From contig NZ_CP063398.1 of assembly GCF_021729845.1 (NCBI RefSeq), positions 434,001 through 498,000 on the forward strand: DNA of 64,000 nt. The letters run 5' to 3'. The translations under genes were made by a program, and so were the position numbers. Under the pieces are notes generated by a model that made no database searches, had not been told where the DNA came from, and saw only the letters and a program-made list of their open reading frames with translations. Below, one piece after another: positions 16,678-25,995 of the stretch (its first letter is position 1; every line of letters begins with the position of its first letter). This stretch comes from Rhizobium sp. SL42 (GTDB lineage Bacteria; Pseudomonadota; Alphaproteobacteria; Rhizobiales; Rhizobiaceae).

Positions 16678-18513
16678 TCAGAACTGCCAGATCAGCGGCA
16701 CAATGAACACCGAAACGACGAAAAACCAGATCAACAGCGGCAAACCAAGTTTCCAGTAGTCGCTGAAGGCATAGCCACCGGGTCCCATGACCATCAGGTT
16801 TGTCGGCGTCGCAATCGGGGTGAGGAATGAGGCGGCAGCGGCGACCGCCGTGCTCATCAGCACCGGACGCGGCGAGACCCCCATAGCCGTCGCTGCCGCC
16901 ACGCCAATGGGAATGACGATCAGTGCCGTTGCTGTGTTGCTGATCAACTGCCCCATGATTGCGGTCAGAAGGAACAGGCCGGCAAGCAGCGCCAAAGGAC
17001 CAGCATCGCCGACAAGATTGACCAGATGTTCAGCCATCAATTGTGCGGCGCCGGTTTCCACCATGGCCGTCGACAGCGGCATCATTGCACCGACCAGTAT
17101 CACTGTCGTCCAGCCGATGGCTCGATAGGACTGTTCGACGCTCATGATACCGGACAGGATGATGGCGCCAGCAGCGAGCAGGCCTGCCACCGCCGGCGGC
17201 ACGATGCCTGTCGCCAGAAGCAGGACCATGCCAAACAGAATAATGACAGCCTGGCGCGCGCCCGGCCCCATCGGCACCGCCTGACGGCGCACCAGCTCGG
17301 GCGAATTGACCACGAGAACGTCTGGGTCATCGAGATGCACGTCAAGCGCCTTCCAGGTTCCCTGGAGCAGCATCGTATCACCTGCTTGCAGCACGACACC
17401 GCCTGCGTCGCGAGTCGCATTGGCTGCCTCCACCTGATCGCCCGCGCGTTGTACGGCAAGGATGATCAGGTCACCGCTATCCGTGACCATTCCGGGGAAA
17501 ACGGTCTCGCCGATCAGGCCGGAGCGCGGCGGAATGACCACTTCGGCAAGGCCGGAGCTGCGGTTGAACAACGTTTCTTCGCCCTGGCCTGTCGCCTTCT
17601 CATCTCGAAACGACATATGCATCTTGGCGGCAAACGCTGCGGCCAGCTCGGCGTCACCGCGCACCAGCACATGGTCGCCTTCGGCAATCACGGCGCGACG
17701 CAGGGGGCCCGATGTCTCCCCTTCCTGCAGCGCGACAAGTTGCAGCCCGGGATGATCCGCCATGCTGATGTCGGAAGAGGCCATCCCGACAAACGGTGAA
17801 CTGGAGCGGACCCGCATCTGGTAGATCCCGCTTGCAAGACCGTATTGCTCGACCAGCGTCTTGGCATGACGGCTGAAATCGGACGGCATGGTCGCCCCGT
17901 TACGCTCTGGAAGCAGCTTGGCGCCGAACAGGATAATGATCGCCATCGTTCCGGCCAGCAATGGCACGCCGATAAGCGCGAATTCGAAGAACCCGAAACC
18001 GCCGACACCCGCATCGATACCGGCTTCCGAAACCAGCACGTTTACCGGGGTGCCCGTCAGTGCCAGCATCGAACCTGCATGCGCGGAAAAGACAAGGGGC
18101 ATCAACAATTGCGAGGAATTGCGCTTCAGGCGGACGGCGATAACCACCACGACCGGCAAAAGAGCGGCAACAGCACCGTTGACGCTGATCAGTGCGGTCA
18201 GCAATGAAACGAGCCCCATGGTCAAAAGCAAAAGCCGTGTCCGGCTTTCCTCGCCGGCACCGCGGATCAACAATTGACCCGCCCACGCGGTGACACCGGT
18301 TACTTCAAGCCCGGAGCTGACAACAAAAAGCGAAGCGATGAAAATAACTGCCGGATCACCAAAGCCGCTGAGAGATTGTCCAAGCGTCAGAACACCGCTC
18401 GCCCAAAGCGACAGAGCCGTCAACATGGCAATCACAACGACCGGAAGCTTGTTCCAGACGAACAGAACGACCGCAGAGACAATGATTATGGCTATATATG
18501 CTATCGGGCTCAA
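16678..18513 (-). CDS. SLC13-family permease with two RCK_C (TrkA-C) domains
   Basis: Membrane transporter of 611 residues in the SLC13/DASS group, which moves dicarboxylates or inorganic anions such as sulfate with sodium. Helices fill about 1-195 and 400-611. The first transport half contains SVNGAVAALLPVVV and LTGTPVNVLVSEAG; the second has SNTATALIVIPIGVAAA and LTPIATPTNLMVMGPGGY, matching the family's SNT and TPTN motifs. The soluble centre (~205-390) holds two TrkA-C-like domains, with VRSSSPFVG and IPPRSGLIGETV at their starts. The start is TTG, supported by GGAG 8 bases upstream. It stands alone, so the substrate is undetermined. Confidence 0.87.
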   Translation of the reverse strand: MSPIAYIAIIIVSAVVLFVWNKLPVVVIAMLTALSLWASGVLTLGQSLSGFGDPAVIFIASLFVVSSGLEVTGVTAWAGQLLIRGAGEESRTRLLLLTMGLVSLLTALISVNGAVAALLPVVVVIAVRLKRNSSQLLMPLVFSAHAGSMLALTGTPVNVLVSEAGIDAGVGGFGFFEFALIGVPLLAGTMAIIILFGAKLLPERNGATMPSDFSRHAKTLVEQYGLASGIYQMRVRSSSPFVGMASSDISMADHPGLQLVALQEGETSGPLRRAVIAEGDHVLVRGDAELAAAFAAKMHMSFRDEKATGQGEETLFNRSSGLAEVVIPPRSGLIGETVFPGMVTDSGDLIILAVQRAGDQVEAANATRDAGGVVLQAGDTMLLQGTWKALDVHLDDPDVLVVNSPELVRRQAVPMGPGARQAVIILFGMVLLLATGIVPPAVAGLLAAGAIILSGIMSVEQSYRAIGWTTVILVGAMMPLSTAMVETGAAQLMAEHLVNLVGDAGPLALLAGLFLLTAIMGQLISNTATALIVIPIGVAAATAMGVSPRPVLMSTAVAAAASFLTPIATPTNLMVMGPGGYAFSDYWKLGLPLLIWFFVVSVFIVPLIWQF

Positions 18514-18760
18514 TCGCTCTGCTCCTCATATGGACCTGCTCAGGCCGATGACTATCTCCAGCACCCCTCGGGCTGCGTGGTCAACGCGCGGCCACGTCTT
18601 GTTGCCGCTCTCGGTGCGGCGCTGTTTCCGTCGCGCGGTCCTGCGGCTGCGCCGCGTTATCCACCCTCACCCCTGGCAAGGGGTGAGGCATTGCCGATCG
18701 AAGATATCGCAGAGACCTGACGCATAGCGCCGCCGCACGAAAAGCAGCAGCCAGACGTCT
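18514..18760. repeat. GC-rich intergenic element with a 10-bp-stem hairpin
   Basis: Between the permease and peptidase genes lies a GC-rich stretch (about 18590-18690) that codes for nothing convincing. It ends in a perfect hairpin CCTCACCCCT/AGGGGTGAGG (18665-18688, loop GGCA). The base use and foldback look like the dispersed intergenic mosaic repeats common in Rhizobiaceae. Only one copy was found in the window, so repeat status is unproven. Confidence 0.4.
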
Positions 18761-19963
18761 TCAGTCGTCGAGGGTCGCGAGAAGCACACCAAGACGGCAA
18801 CCCTTTTCGTACTCGGTCAAATTGACATATTCCTTGATGGTATGGATTTCAGCCTGGCCCGCGCCAATGGTGATCGTCGGGACACCGTGCTTGTCGAGCC
18901 AGTTGGCATCGAGGCCACCATTCGAGAAGATATAGACCGGCTCGATGCCCAGTATCTGCATCGCCTTTGCCGCACGCTTCACAATCGGCGTATCCTTGCC
19001 AAGTTCGAACGGTGGATAGGACGCCTTATGGGTAAAGGTCACCGTGGCAGTGACACCTTCATGATCGGTCACATCCGCCTGTGCCTTGGCAAAGGCCTTC
19101 TTGTAGCCTTCGGCGATCTTTGTCGCAAAGCTCGATTCCGGACTGCGCGCCTCGCCCTTGATGAAAGCGTAGTCGGTCACGACATTGGTCGCATCGCCGG
19201 CGGGTGTGTTGCCCTTGCCGCCAAAGACGCCGACATTGCTGGTGCCGCGACCGTCGGCTTTGACGATCTTGCCAAACCAGCCTTCCTTGCGCGCCTCGGC
19301 AAGTGCGATCGCGCCGACCATCGTTGCAGAGATGCCCTTGTCCGGCGCCACACCAGCGTGCGAAGCGCGGCCGATGATCTCGACTTCCCAGTTCTCCTGC
19401 CCCACCGCTCCGATGATAAGATCGGCGGCCGACTGGCCATCGACATTGATGCACATCGCCGCCCCGTTGAGATCAGCAGGGTTCAGTTCGCGCGCTCCGT
19501 GCAAACCGCTTTCCTCCCGCACCGTAAACAGAAGCGTGATCGGCGGGTGGGGAAGCTTGTTCTTCAGCAGTGTCTCCGCAACGACGACGAGAACCGCCAC
19601 GCCAGTGCGGGCATCCCCGCCGAGCGCAGTCGTGCCGTCGGAGACGATCCGGTCGCCTTCCCGCCTCGGCTTCGCCCCGGCGCAAAGCGGCACCGTATCG
19701 AGATGTGTGGAAAACAACAGACGTGGCCCCGGACGCGTTCCCGGAAGATCGACAATCAGGTTTCCCGTCTCCGTGGGCAGCGGAATCCGGCTGTTGGCAT
19801 CGTCAAACCGAATGGCGGATTCCGGCACGCCCACCGCCTTCAAGGCATCGATAACGGCGGCGGCAATATTGGCCTCCTGGCCCGTTACACCCTCGACGGA
19901 CAGAAAACGCATCAGGTGGTCTTCTGCGGCAGCGACGTTGAGTGGAATTTGGCTACTGCTCAT
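18761..19963 (-). CDS. M20-family metallopeptidase (peptidase T / PepT-like)
   Basis: Di-zinc exopeptidase or amidohydrolase of 400 residues in the M20 family. Motifs in order: STHLDTVP at about 85-92 (metal His and catalytic Asp), GGDARTGVAV near 115-124 (bridging Asp), REESGLHGA near 149-157 (general-base Glu pair), NVDG near 172-175, and the C-terminal HTIKEYVNL (metal His). The middle ~110 residues are the dimerisation domain (ASHAGVAPDKG). The start has GGAGGG 5 bases upstream. It follows the AbgT-type transporter after 48 bp on the same strand, so the pair probably imports and cleaves a peptide-like compound such as p-aminobenzoyl-glutamate or a dipeptide. Confidence 0.88.
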   Translation of the reverse strand: MSSSQIPLNVAAAEDHLMRFLSVEGVTGQEANIAAAVIDALKAVGVPESAIRFDDANSRIPLPTETGNLIVDLPGTRPGPRLLFSTHLDTVPLCAGAKPRREGDRIVSDGTTALGGDARTGVAVLVVVAETLLKNKLPHPPITLLFTVREESGLHGARELNPADLNGAAMCINVDGQSAADLIIGAVGQENWEVEIIGRASHAGVAPDKGISATMVGAIALAEARKEGWFGKIVKADGRGTSNVGVFGGKGNTPAGDATNVVTDYAFIKGEARSPESSFATKIAEGYKKAFAKAQADVTDHEGVTATVTFTHKASYPPFELGKDTPIVKRAAKAMQILGIEPVYIFSNGGLDANWLDKHGVPTITIGAGQAEIHTIKEYVNLTEYEKGCRLGVLLATLDD

Positions 19964-20011
19964 GGTGTCCCTCCAATTTATTGGGTTCTCAGTCTTTTCA
20001 CATGCGGGCCA

Positions 20012-21553
20012 CTACAGGCCCCATGGCAGTCCAAGCGCTTGCCAGATCGCAAAGAGCGCGGTCCACAGAACGAACATCCACACAACGTAGGGGAGCATGA
20101 GAGACACGAGTGTGCCGACGCCAGCGGACTTGTCGTATTTCTGGGCGAAGCCGACGACGAGTGCAAAATAGGCGTTGAGCGGTGTGATGGCGTTCATTGG
20201 CGAATCGCCGACGCGATAGGCCGCAAGCACAGCTTCCGGCTCCACACCGAGCTTCATCAAGAGTGGTACGAAAACCGGGGCGAAGATGGCCCATTTTGCA
20301 ATCGCACCCGTCAGAAGCAGGTCGATAATCGCGACCACCACGATGAAGCCAAGCAACAAGGGCAAGGCCCCGATATTGGCGGCCTGAAGCGTGCCCGCCA
20401 GGCTCAGTGCCATGACCGTGCCGATGTTGGTGTAGGTGAAATAGGCAACGAACTGGCTGAGAACGAAGAACAGGAAGATCGTGCCCCCCATGTTCTTGAT
20501 CGACTTCTCGATCGCCGCAATGACCTCTGCCAGAGTGCGCAGCGTGCCCGCGCCCACGCCGAATGCCCAACCCGTCGTCAGAAAGACCAGCATGATCAGT
20601 GCGATCAGGCCGTTCATGAACGGCGAATTTCCGATCAGCTCGCCAGTATCGGGGTTGCGAAGGGGCGCACCGGACGGAAGCGTCAGCAGAAGGAAGACCA
20701 CGACGAGCGCGATCAGGGCGTAGAGAGCATAACGCAGTCCATGCGTTTCCTGCTCAGTCAGAACCGCACCCTGGCTGACGCCGGCGCCATCGGCCGGCTT
20801 GTATTCCCCGAGGCGCGGCGCAATCATCTTGTCGGTGATAAATGCGATCACCACCGTAAGGAACAGAACAGAGGCAATCGAGAACCAGAGATTGGACGCA
20901 AGTCCGATCGATGCGTTCGGATCGACAAGCCGGGCGGCGTCATTGGTGAACTCGACGAGAACGGCATCAAGCGGCTTGATCAGCATGTTGACGGTAAACG
21001 CACCGGCAACCGCGGCAAAGCCGAGCGCAAGGCCCGCGAGTGGATGGCGGCCAACAGCCAGATAAGCGACACCCGCCAAAGGAATCAGCACCAGATAACC
21101 GGCATCCGCAGCAATGCTGGCGAGGATGCCGACGAATGCGAGGATATAGGTCAGCGCCCAACGTGGAGCGACGATCACGAGCTTGCGTATCAGGGCGGTG
21201 ACGAGGCCGGATTCCTCGGCGACGCCCGCACCGATCATTGCCGCGATCATCAGGCCAACTGCGGTGAAACTCATGAAATTGGGAACGAGCGACGCATACA
21301 TGAAGCGTATGCCCTCGATACTCAGCAAGCTGCGGATCGCCGTAGATGCCGTCTCCAGTTCATGCGTTTCCGGATTGATCTGTTCGAACGTGACGGCAGC
21401 TCCGAAGAGACCGAGAATGGCCGACAGAACAATGACGATGCCGATCAGTATCAGAAAGATGACCACGGGATGAGGAACCATGTTCCCCACCTTTTCGACA
21501 CCGTCGAGGAATCTCTGCATCGTGGTCTTTGATGCGGCATTGGCGTTGGCCAT
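20012..21553 (-). CDS. AbgT-family transporter
   Basis: Inner-membrane transporter of 513 residues in the AbgT family (p-aminobenzoyl-glutamate uptake, or sulfonamide efflux in some members). Family marks: an N-terminal RFLDGVEKVGNMVPHPVVIF, where AbgT proteins have W(V/L)ERVGNKLPHP; PLDAVLVEFTNDAARLVDP; and the closing SPMNAITPLNAYFALVVGFAQKYDKSAGVGT, with the conserved two-hairpin core. About 11-12 hydrophobic segments are visible. The start ATG has GGGAGG 6 bases upstream. It is the first gene of a two-gene operon with the M20 peptidase, the same pairing as abgT with abgAB in enterobacteria. Confidence 0.9.
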   Translation of the reverse strand: MANANAASKTTMQRFLDGVEKVGNMVPHPVVIFLILIGIVIVLSAILGLFGAAVTFEQINPETHELETASTAIRSLLSIEGIRFMYASLVPNFMSFTAVGLMIAAMIGAGVAEESGLVTALIRKLVIVAPRWALTYILAFVGILASIAADAGYLVLIPLAGVAYLAVGRHPLAGLALGFAAVAGAFTVNMLIKPLDAVLVEFTNDAARLVDPNASIGLASNLWFSIASVLFLTVVIAFITDKMIAPRLGEYKPADGAGVSQGAVLTEQETHGLRYALYALIALVVVFLLLTLPSGAPLRNPDTGELIGNSPFMNGLIALIMLVFLTTGWAFGVGAGTLRTLAEVIAAIEKSIKNMGGTIFLFFVLSQFVAYFTYTNIGTVMALSLAGTLQAANIGALPLLLGFIVVVAIIDLLLTGAIAKWAIFAPVFVPLLMKLGVEPEAVLAAYRVGDSPMNAITPLNAYFALVVGFAQKYDKSAGVGTLVSLMLPYVVWMFVLWTALFAIWQALGLPWGL

Positions 21554-21894
21554 GTCTTGCCTCCCGTTGAACCCAAGGATAGCGCCCGAAGCGATCGATA
21601 GAGTGACGTTCGTGTTGGCGCTCTTTGATAGTCAGTCGTTGCAATCGAAATGAAACAGGACCGGGCAACCCGCCGCCCCCAGCCGATGCGCCTCATGCCC
21701 AGCGCAGGGTTGGCCAGGTACGGAGTTCTCAGGCAGAACAAGCCGAACAGACTTCGTTATCGGTTCGCCTTGACTGGGAAAAACCGCAGGCCTACGGGCA
21801 AACGGATCCTCTCAAACAACGAAACGTAGCCGGAGACTGCAATGTGCAATGCAAGCCGCCGTCACTGGCGCCGACAATTCCTCTCCTGATGGAG
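21554..21894. other. Intergenic region upstream of the AbgT/M20 operon
   Basis: A 340-bp stretch with no gene I can support. It should carry the promoter of the minus-strand transporter operon. No palindrome, repeat or RNA element stood out. Confidence 0.3.
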
Positions 21895-21917
21895 ACGGGG
21901 CGGATATACCGCCCCGT
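21895..21917. terminator. Terminator hairpin after the glycine-zipper gene
   Basis: Perfect 9-bp stem ACGGGGCGG/CCGCCCCGT with an ATATA loop, 8 bp past the stop at 21926. The better trailing T-run is on the plus strand (TTTAAA), so it may work in both directions. Confidence 0.6.
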
Positions 21918-21925
21918 TTAAACGC

Positions 21926-22183
21926 TCACCGTGGGCAGGGTGCGGTGTAGCGACGGCCGTTGCGGTCCCGGTAGTAGCACTGGCCAGGCTGGTCCGCGAC
22001 ACTGCCGATCAGGGCGCCCGAAACGCCACCGATGGCAGCACCGACAGCTGCGCCGCGCACGTCGTTGGTAATCGCACCACCGATGACGGCACCTGACGCC
22101 GCACCGATGCCCGCGCCCCGCTCCGTTGCCGTACAACTTGCAAGGGATAGACCGACCAGGAAAAACACGAGCAGTTTCTTCAT
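21926..22183 (-). CDS. Glycine-zipper lipoprotein
   Basis: Small outer-membrane-type lipoprotein of 85 residues from the ATG at 22183 (MKKLLVFFLV), preferred to an ATG 8 codons upstream. The lipobox is LASC, Cys at about residue 16. Residues about 24-60 form a glycine zipper (GAGIGAASGAVIGGAITND...GAAVGAAIGG), as in the 17-kDa surface antigen/YMGG family. It ends with a short CYYRDRNGRRY tail, also typical. It stands alone. Such proteins affect envelope integrity or stress responses, but the exact role is unknown. Confidence 0.8.
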   Translation of the reverse strand: MKKLLVFFLVGLSLASCTATERGAGIGAASGAVIGGAITNDVRGAAVGAAIGGVSGALIGSVADQPGQCYYRDRNGRRYTAPCPR

Positions 22184-22804
22184 TATACTCTCCTTCGTGA
22201 TGGTCATCGAGTAGTTGCGATTGCGGTTAAAGTCACAGGCACGATAAAATCGAATATAGTGCCACAGAACCGTCTGTGATCAGCTCAGAATCCCAAAACT
22301 AGGCTTCGGGTTCAAAACTTACTGGCGCAACTAAATAGCGAATAGCTTGCGCTGCACCGCGGATCCGCAAGCATGTTTGACAACAAATTCAAGCCGCGAC
22401 CTGGCCCCGGCAGCCTTTGTCGACCTCGTCGAACGTCGACGCGCGCGACACATAACTACATCGTCTGCTGGGAAGTGATTGATTGCAGATAAGATGGGAG
22501 CCAGCGCTGGAACGAGGCTGATCCGCTCCCGTCCTCTGATGTCGGCCATAGTAACGGCTAAACCGAAGGCTACGCGTCGCGCAGACGATGCAACGCCCTG
22601 CGTGAAGGATGGGCAGCCATTCGTCATAACCACCTGCCGGAGAGACGGAAAGCACGCCGAGACCGTCGCCTCGCCGCGACTGTTCTGCGCTGCAAAGCCT
22701 CATTTCCTGCGTCAAACCACTGTCATGGAAGTCGGCTAGCAGGGGCCGACAGTGCTCAGAGTCACACGAGACGGGCGTTCGACAGCATCACCATACGAGG
22801 TCAC
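22184..22804. other. Intergenic region upstream of the LacI-type gene
   Basis: A 620-bp gap. Short frames exist on both strands but none has a ribosome-binding site plus recognisable domain, so I call no gene. It holds the promoters of the glycine-zipper gene (minus) and the LacI-type regulator (plus). Confidence 0.35.
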
Positions 22805-23797
22805 ATGGCGACCCTTGAGGAGATAGCACTAAGGGCTGGCTGCTCGACGGCCACCGTAAGCCGCGTGCTCAGCCGAAGCGGACCAACCAGCGAAGGCATG
22901 GTCCGGCGCGTTCGCAAGGCCGCGTCCGACCTTGGCTACCGCATAGAGGGGACCACCGTGGCCAGCCGACGGCGACCCGTGATCGGCGTTCTCATACCCA
23001 GCATCACCAATCCGGTCTTCGCCGCCTCCCTTTCCGGCATCCAGAACCGGATGCGGCTTTCCGGACATGGCGTGCTGATTGCCCAATCCGACTACGATCC
23101 GGCCCGCGAAGCCGACGCCATTGCATCGCTTCTTGCAGAAAAACCGACCGGACTGGTTGTCACTGCCTGCGACATGGAAAAGAGCCAGAATGACCTGCCT
23201 GCCCATCTGCCGCCGATCGTGCTCCTGAACAATCTGCCGACAGCGCGATTTCAAGCGGCAGTGACGACGGACAACCGCTCGGCTGCGATGGAGCTTGCCC
23301 AACATCTGATCGAACACGGCCATCAGAAAATCCTGTTTGTCTCGGGAGCATTTGAAAGTTCGGATCGGGCGCGCCGACGTTATGAAGGCTATTGCCACGC
23401 GATGGCTCAGGCCGGTCTTGAAGCCGTCAAGGCCCTGCAGATCCCATTCGTGACCGGCAATGACGAACTCGATCTCAGCCGTGCGCTGCTTGAACACCAG
23501 CCGACAGCCATCATTGCTTCAAACGATCTTCTGGCGCTCGGCGTCATCGGCGCGCTACGCCGTGAGGGCCTGACCGTTCCTGGTGATATTTCAGTCGCCG
23601 GTTTCGATGGCATTGCCATCGGCCGCCTTGTCGATCCGCCGCTATCGACCATCGAAATGGCCGATGCCAGCATGGGAACGACGGCGGCGTCGCTGCTGCT
23701 GGACATGGCGGAAAACGGGGCGGAACCGCGCCACCTGAGCATGGGTTACAAGTTGAAGCCGGGCGGCACGGTAAGGCGCATCGACCAGCCATCCTGA
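22805..23797 (+). CDS. LacI-family transcriptional regulator
   Basis: Sugar-responsive DNA-binding protein of 330 residues. An N-terminal LacI helix-turn-helix (TLEEIALRAGCSTATVSRVLSR, residues 3-24) and hinge are followed by a periplasmic-binding-protein-like core: RPVIGVLIPSITNPVFA, then AIIASNDLLALGVIGALRR and GDISVAGFDGIAIGRLVDPPLSTIEM. The start has a GAGGT site. It faces the ABC transporter operon, whose last-listed gene (binding protein) ends 72 bp away, so it is the likely local regulator. Its ligand is probably the transported sugar or phosphosugar, which the sequence does not identify. Confidence 0.9.
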   Translation: MATLEEIALRAGCSTATVSRVLSRSGPTSEGMVRRVRKAASDLGYRIEGTTVASRRRPVIGVLIPSITNPVFAASLSGIQNRMRLSGHGVLIAQSDYDPAREADAIASLLAEKPTGLVVTACDMEKSQNDLPAHLPPIVLLNNLPTARFQAAVTTDNRSAAMELAQHLIEHGHQKILFVSGAFESSDRARRRYEGYCHAMAQAGLEAVKALQIPFVTGNDELDLSRALLEHQPTAIIASNDLLALGVIGALRREGLTVPGDISVAGFDGIAIGRLVDPPLSTIEMADASMGTTAASLLLDMAENGAEPRHLSMGYKLKPGGTVRRIDQPS

Positions 23798-23868
23798 CAA
23801 AAGAATGCGCCGCCTTTCTCGGCGGCGCATCATCGTTCGAGGCTTTACTGATCCATTGCCGATCAGTG

Positions 23869-25134
23869 TCAGCTGCGCGGCAGCAGGCCCTCGACTTCGG
23901 CCGCCGCATCGTCCAGGGCTTCCTTCGGCTCGGCCGACTGCTCGACGACGCGCGACAGGTTCTCGACGATGGTCTGCGTGACCTTGACACCGTTAGAGCC
24001 CGGAAACGCATACCACGGCTGCATCAGCGGCATCTGCTCTAGGCCGGCCCGAAATAGCGGGTTCTCCTTGTAGAAATTGCCGAGATAGTCCGCGGACGTC
24101 GCCGCCAGTTCATTGTTCGGAACATAACCTGTGCCCGGCACCACGACCGAGGCGCCGTATGGGCCCGACGCGAACTTGATGAACTTCCAGGCGGCCTCCT
24201 GCTTTTCGGCGTCGCGCGTCAGCATGACGGCTGCATTGCCGCCGGTCGGCAGCTTTCCATTGACCGGATCGATCAGCGGGATATGGGCTGTGCGCAGGTC
24301 GAACTTGTCGCCGACATTCTTGATCGTGTTGCGCAGCGCGCCTGTGGTCTGGAAGGCAAAGCCGACCTTGCCGGCAACGAAGGCCTGTTCACCAGCCTGC
24401 TTGGTGAATACCGGAAGGCCACCTTCCTTGACCATGCGGTCGACCAGTTCAAAAGCTTTCAGGCCTTCAGGACCGTTGAAGGCAACGGCGGTCTCCTCGT
24501 CATTTAACATCTTGCCGCCGGCGCCGAACAGCAGTGCCGAGAACATCCAGTCGTCACCCTGCCAACGGAAGTCGATGCCTTCATTGCCGTCGCCGAGTGC
24601 CTTGATCTTGGCGGAGAGTGCGATCACCTCATCCCAGGTCTTCGGCGCGACGTCCGGATTGCCGCCGACTTTGCGAACCAGATCGGCGTTGTAGTACATG
24701 ATCGGGTTTGAGGTCGCGAAAGCGAGACCGACCTGCTTACCCTTGACCTGGGCGAGCTTCAGGATGTTGTCGGAAAAACCCTGCTCTGCCATGTTGGCGT
24801 CCTTGGCGATGAACGGACCGAGGTCGACCGGGATATCACGCTCGTTGACCATGCGCAGACGATTGAGGCCAATGAAGGTGACATCCGGCATTTCGGCCGT
24901 ACCGGCCTGGCGCATGATGGTCTGGATACCTTCTTCATAGGTCGCCGACGGGTTCGCGAAGGTGATCTTGATCTCAGGGTTTTCTTCCATGAACTTCTTC
25001 GAGATCGTATCCATCACGTCCTTGAAGAAGCCGGGCATCGGATAGTGGATATTGAGCACGGTTTCGGCATGTGCCGGAACAAAGGTCGCCATGGTGACCG
25101 CGGCGGCAACCATTGCATTCTTGAAAAGAGTCAT
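23869..25134 (-). CDS. ABC transporter sugar-type substrate-binding protein
   Basis: Periplasmic binding protein of 421 residues, cluster 1 (UgpB/MalE-like). A Sec signal peptide of about 23 residues ends AHA. The mature protein starts with VLNIHYPMPGFFKDVMDTISKKF and keeps the family's EEGIQTIMRQAGTAEMPDV and PVNGKLPTGGNAAVML segments. AGGAGA lies before the ATG. The promoter-distal position in the operon (phosphoesterase, ATPase, permease, permease, then this gene) is unusual, because binding-protein genes usually come first; the 24-bp gap upstream could allow an extra promoter. UgpB-like features and the linked phosphoesterase hint at a phosphodiester or sugar phosphate. Confidence 0.9.
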   Translation of the reverse strand: MTLFKNAMVAAAVTMATFVPAHAETVLNIHYPMPGFFKDVMDTISKKFMEENPEIKITFANPSATYEEGIQTIMRQAGTAEMPDVTFIGLNRLRMVNERDIPVDLGPFIAKDANMAEQGFSDNILKLAQVKGKQVGLAFATSNPIMYYNADLVRKVGGNPDVAPKTWDEVIALSAKIKALGDGNEGIDFRWQGDDWMFSALLFGAGGKMLNDEETAVAFNGPEGLKAFELVDRMVKEGGLPVFTKQAGEQAFVAGKVGFAFQTTGALRNTIKNVGDKFDLRTAHIPLIDPVNGKLPTGGNAAVMLTRDAEKQEAAWKFIKFASGPYGASVVVPGTGYVPNNELAATSADYLGNFYKENPLFRAGLEQMPLMQPWYAFPGSNGVKVTQTIVENLSRVVEQSAEPKEALDDAAAEVEGLLPRS

Positions 25135-25158
25135 TGCAGATCTCCTAGGTTGGACCGA

Positions 25159-25995
25159 TCAGCCTTTCAGACCGGTCATGGTGATACCCTCGACGAAGCG
25201 CTTCTGCGCGAGCAGGAAGGCAAGGACGAGAGGAAGGGTGATGATGAGGGTGGCTGCCATCAGCGCGCCGTAGTCGTCACCGGCTTCGGCGGCGCGGAAG
25301 TAGAGCAGCCCGAGCGGCGGCGTGGCATAGGACTGGTTGGTGACAACGATCAGCGGCCAGAACAGATCATTCCAATGGGCAACGACCGAGAAGATCGAAA
25401 AGGCGGTGATTGCCGGCCAGGCATTCGGCACGATCACTCGGGCAACAATGCCGGTCTCCGACATGCCGTCGAGCCGTGCCGCATGGATCAGGTCGTCCGG
25501 AATGCCGCGGAAGAACTGCAGGAACAGAAAGATCGCAAAGACAGAAATCGAGAAAGGGGCGACCAGCGCAAAGTAGCTGTTGAGCACCGACGCCCGGTCG
25601 AAAGCGACGTAAAGCGGCAGGGCCGTTGCATGTATCGGGACAAGCAGACCCAGCATCACCAGCGCCATCATCAAGCGCGCGGCCGCAAAGGAAAGCTTGG
25701 CCATCGCATAGGCACAAGGGATTGCCACCACGACCTGGACAACAAGGATCAGAGCGCAGACGACAACGCCGTTGAACAGCAGGCCCGCCATCGACACCCG
25801 ACCCAAGGCCTTGGTAAAATTCTCCACATAGGACCACGACTGCGGGATCAGGGCGAGCGAGGACGAAAATATCTCGCTCTGTGCCTTTCCAGCGGTCGAA
25901 ATCATGAAAATATAAGGCGCCAAAAACAGGATGGCGCCCAACGACAGGGTGACAAGCCGCAGAATGCGGCCGGCGGAGACAGGAGCCTGTGTCAT
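25159..25995 (-). CDS. ABC transporter permease (MalG/UgpE-like)
   Basis: Second inner-membrane permease of the sugar ABC transporter, 278 residues, six helices. The start at 25995 (MTQAPVSAGRI) overlaps the first permease's stop by ATGA; an open frame reaching 26508 has an out-of-family extension and is not used. The EAA loop that docks to the ATPase reads AARLDGMSETGIVARVIVPNAWPAI at about 173-197. The C-terminus FVEGITMTGLKG matches the G-x-T-x-GA-x-KG ending of MalG-type proteins. Confidence 0.92.
   Translation of the reverse strand: MTQAPVSAGRILRLVTLSLGAILFLAPYIFMISTAGKAQSEIFSSSLALIPQSWSYVENFTKALGRVSMAGLLFNGVVVCALILVVQVVVAIPCAYAMAKLSFAAARLMMALVMLGLLVPIHATALPLYVAFDRASVLNSYFALVAPFSISVFAIFLFLQFFRGIPDDLIHAARLDGMSETGIVARVIVPNAWPAITAFSIFSVVAHWNDLFWPLIVVTNQSYATPPLGLLYFRAAEAGDDYGALMAATLIITLPLVLAFLLAQKRFVEGITMTGLKG

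Noticed and set aside
18842-21532. An 896-codon open frame on the plus strand opposite the M20 peptidase and AbgT genes
   Set aside because: It is antisense to two genes with clear family motifs, has a His/Arg/Asp-rich composition typical of the opposite frame of GC-rich coding DNA, and shows no domain.
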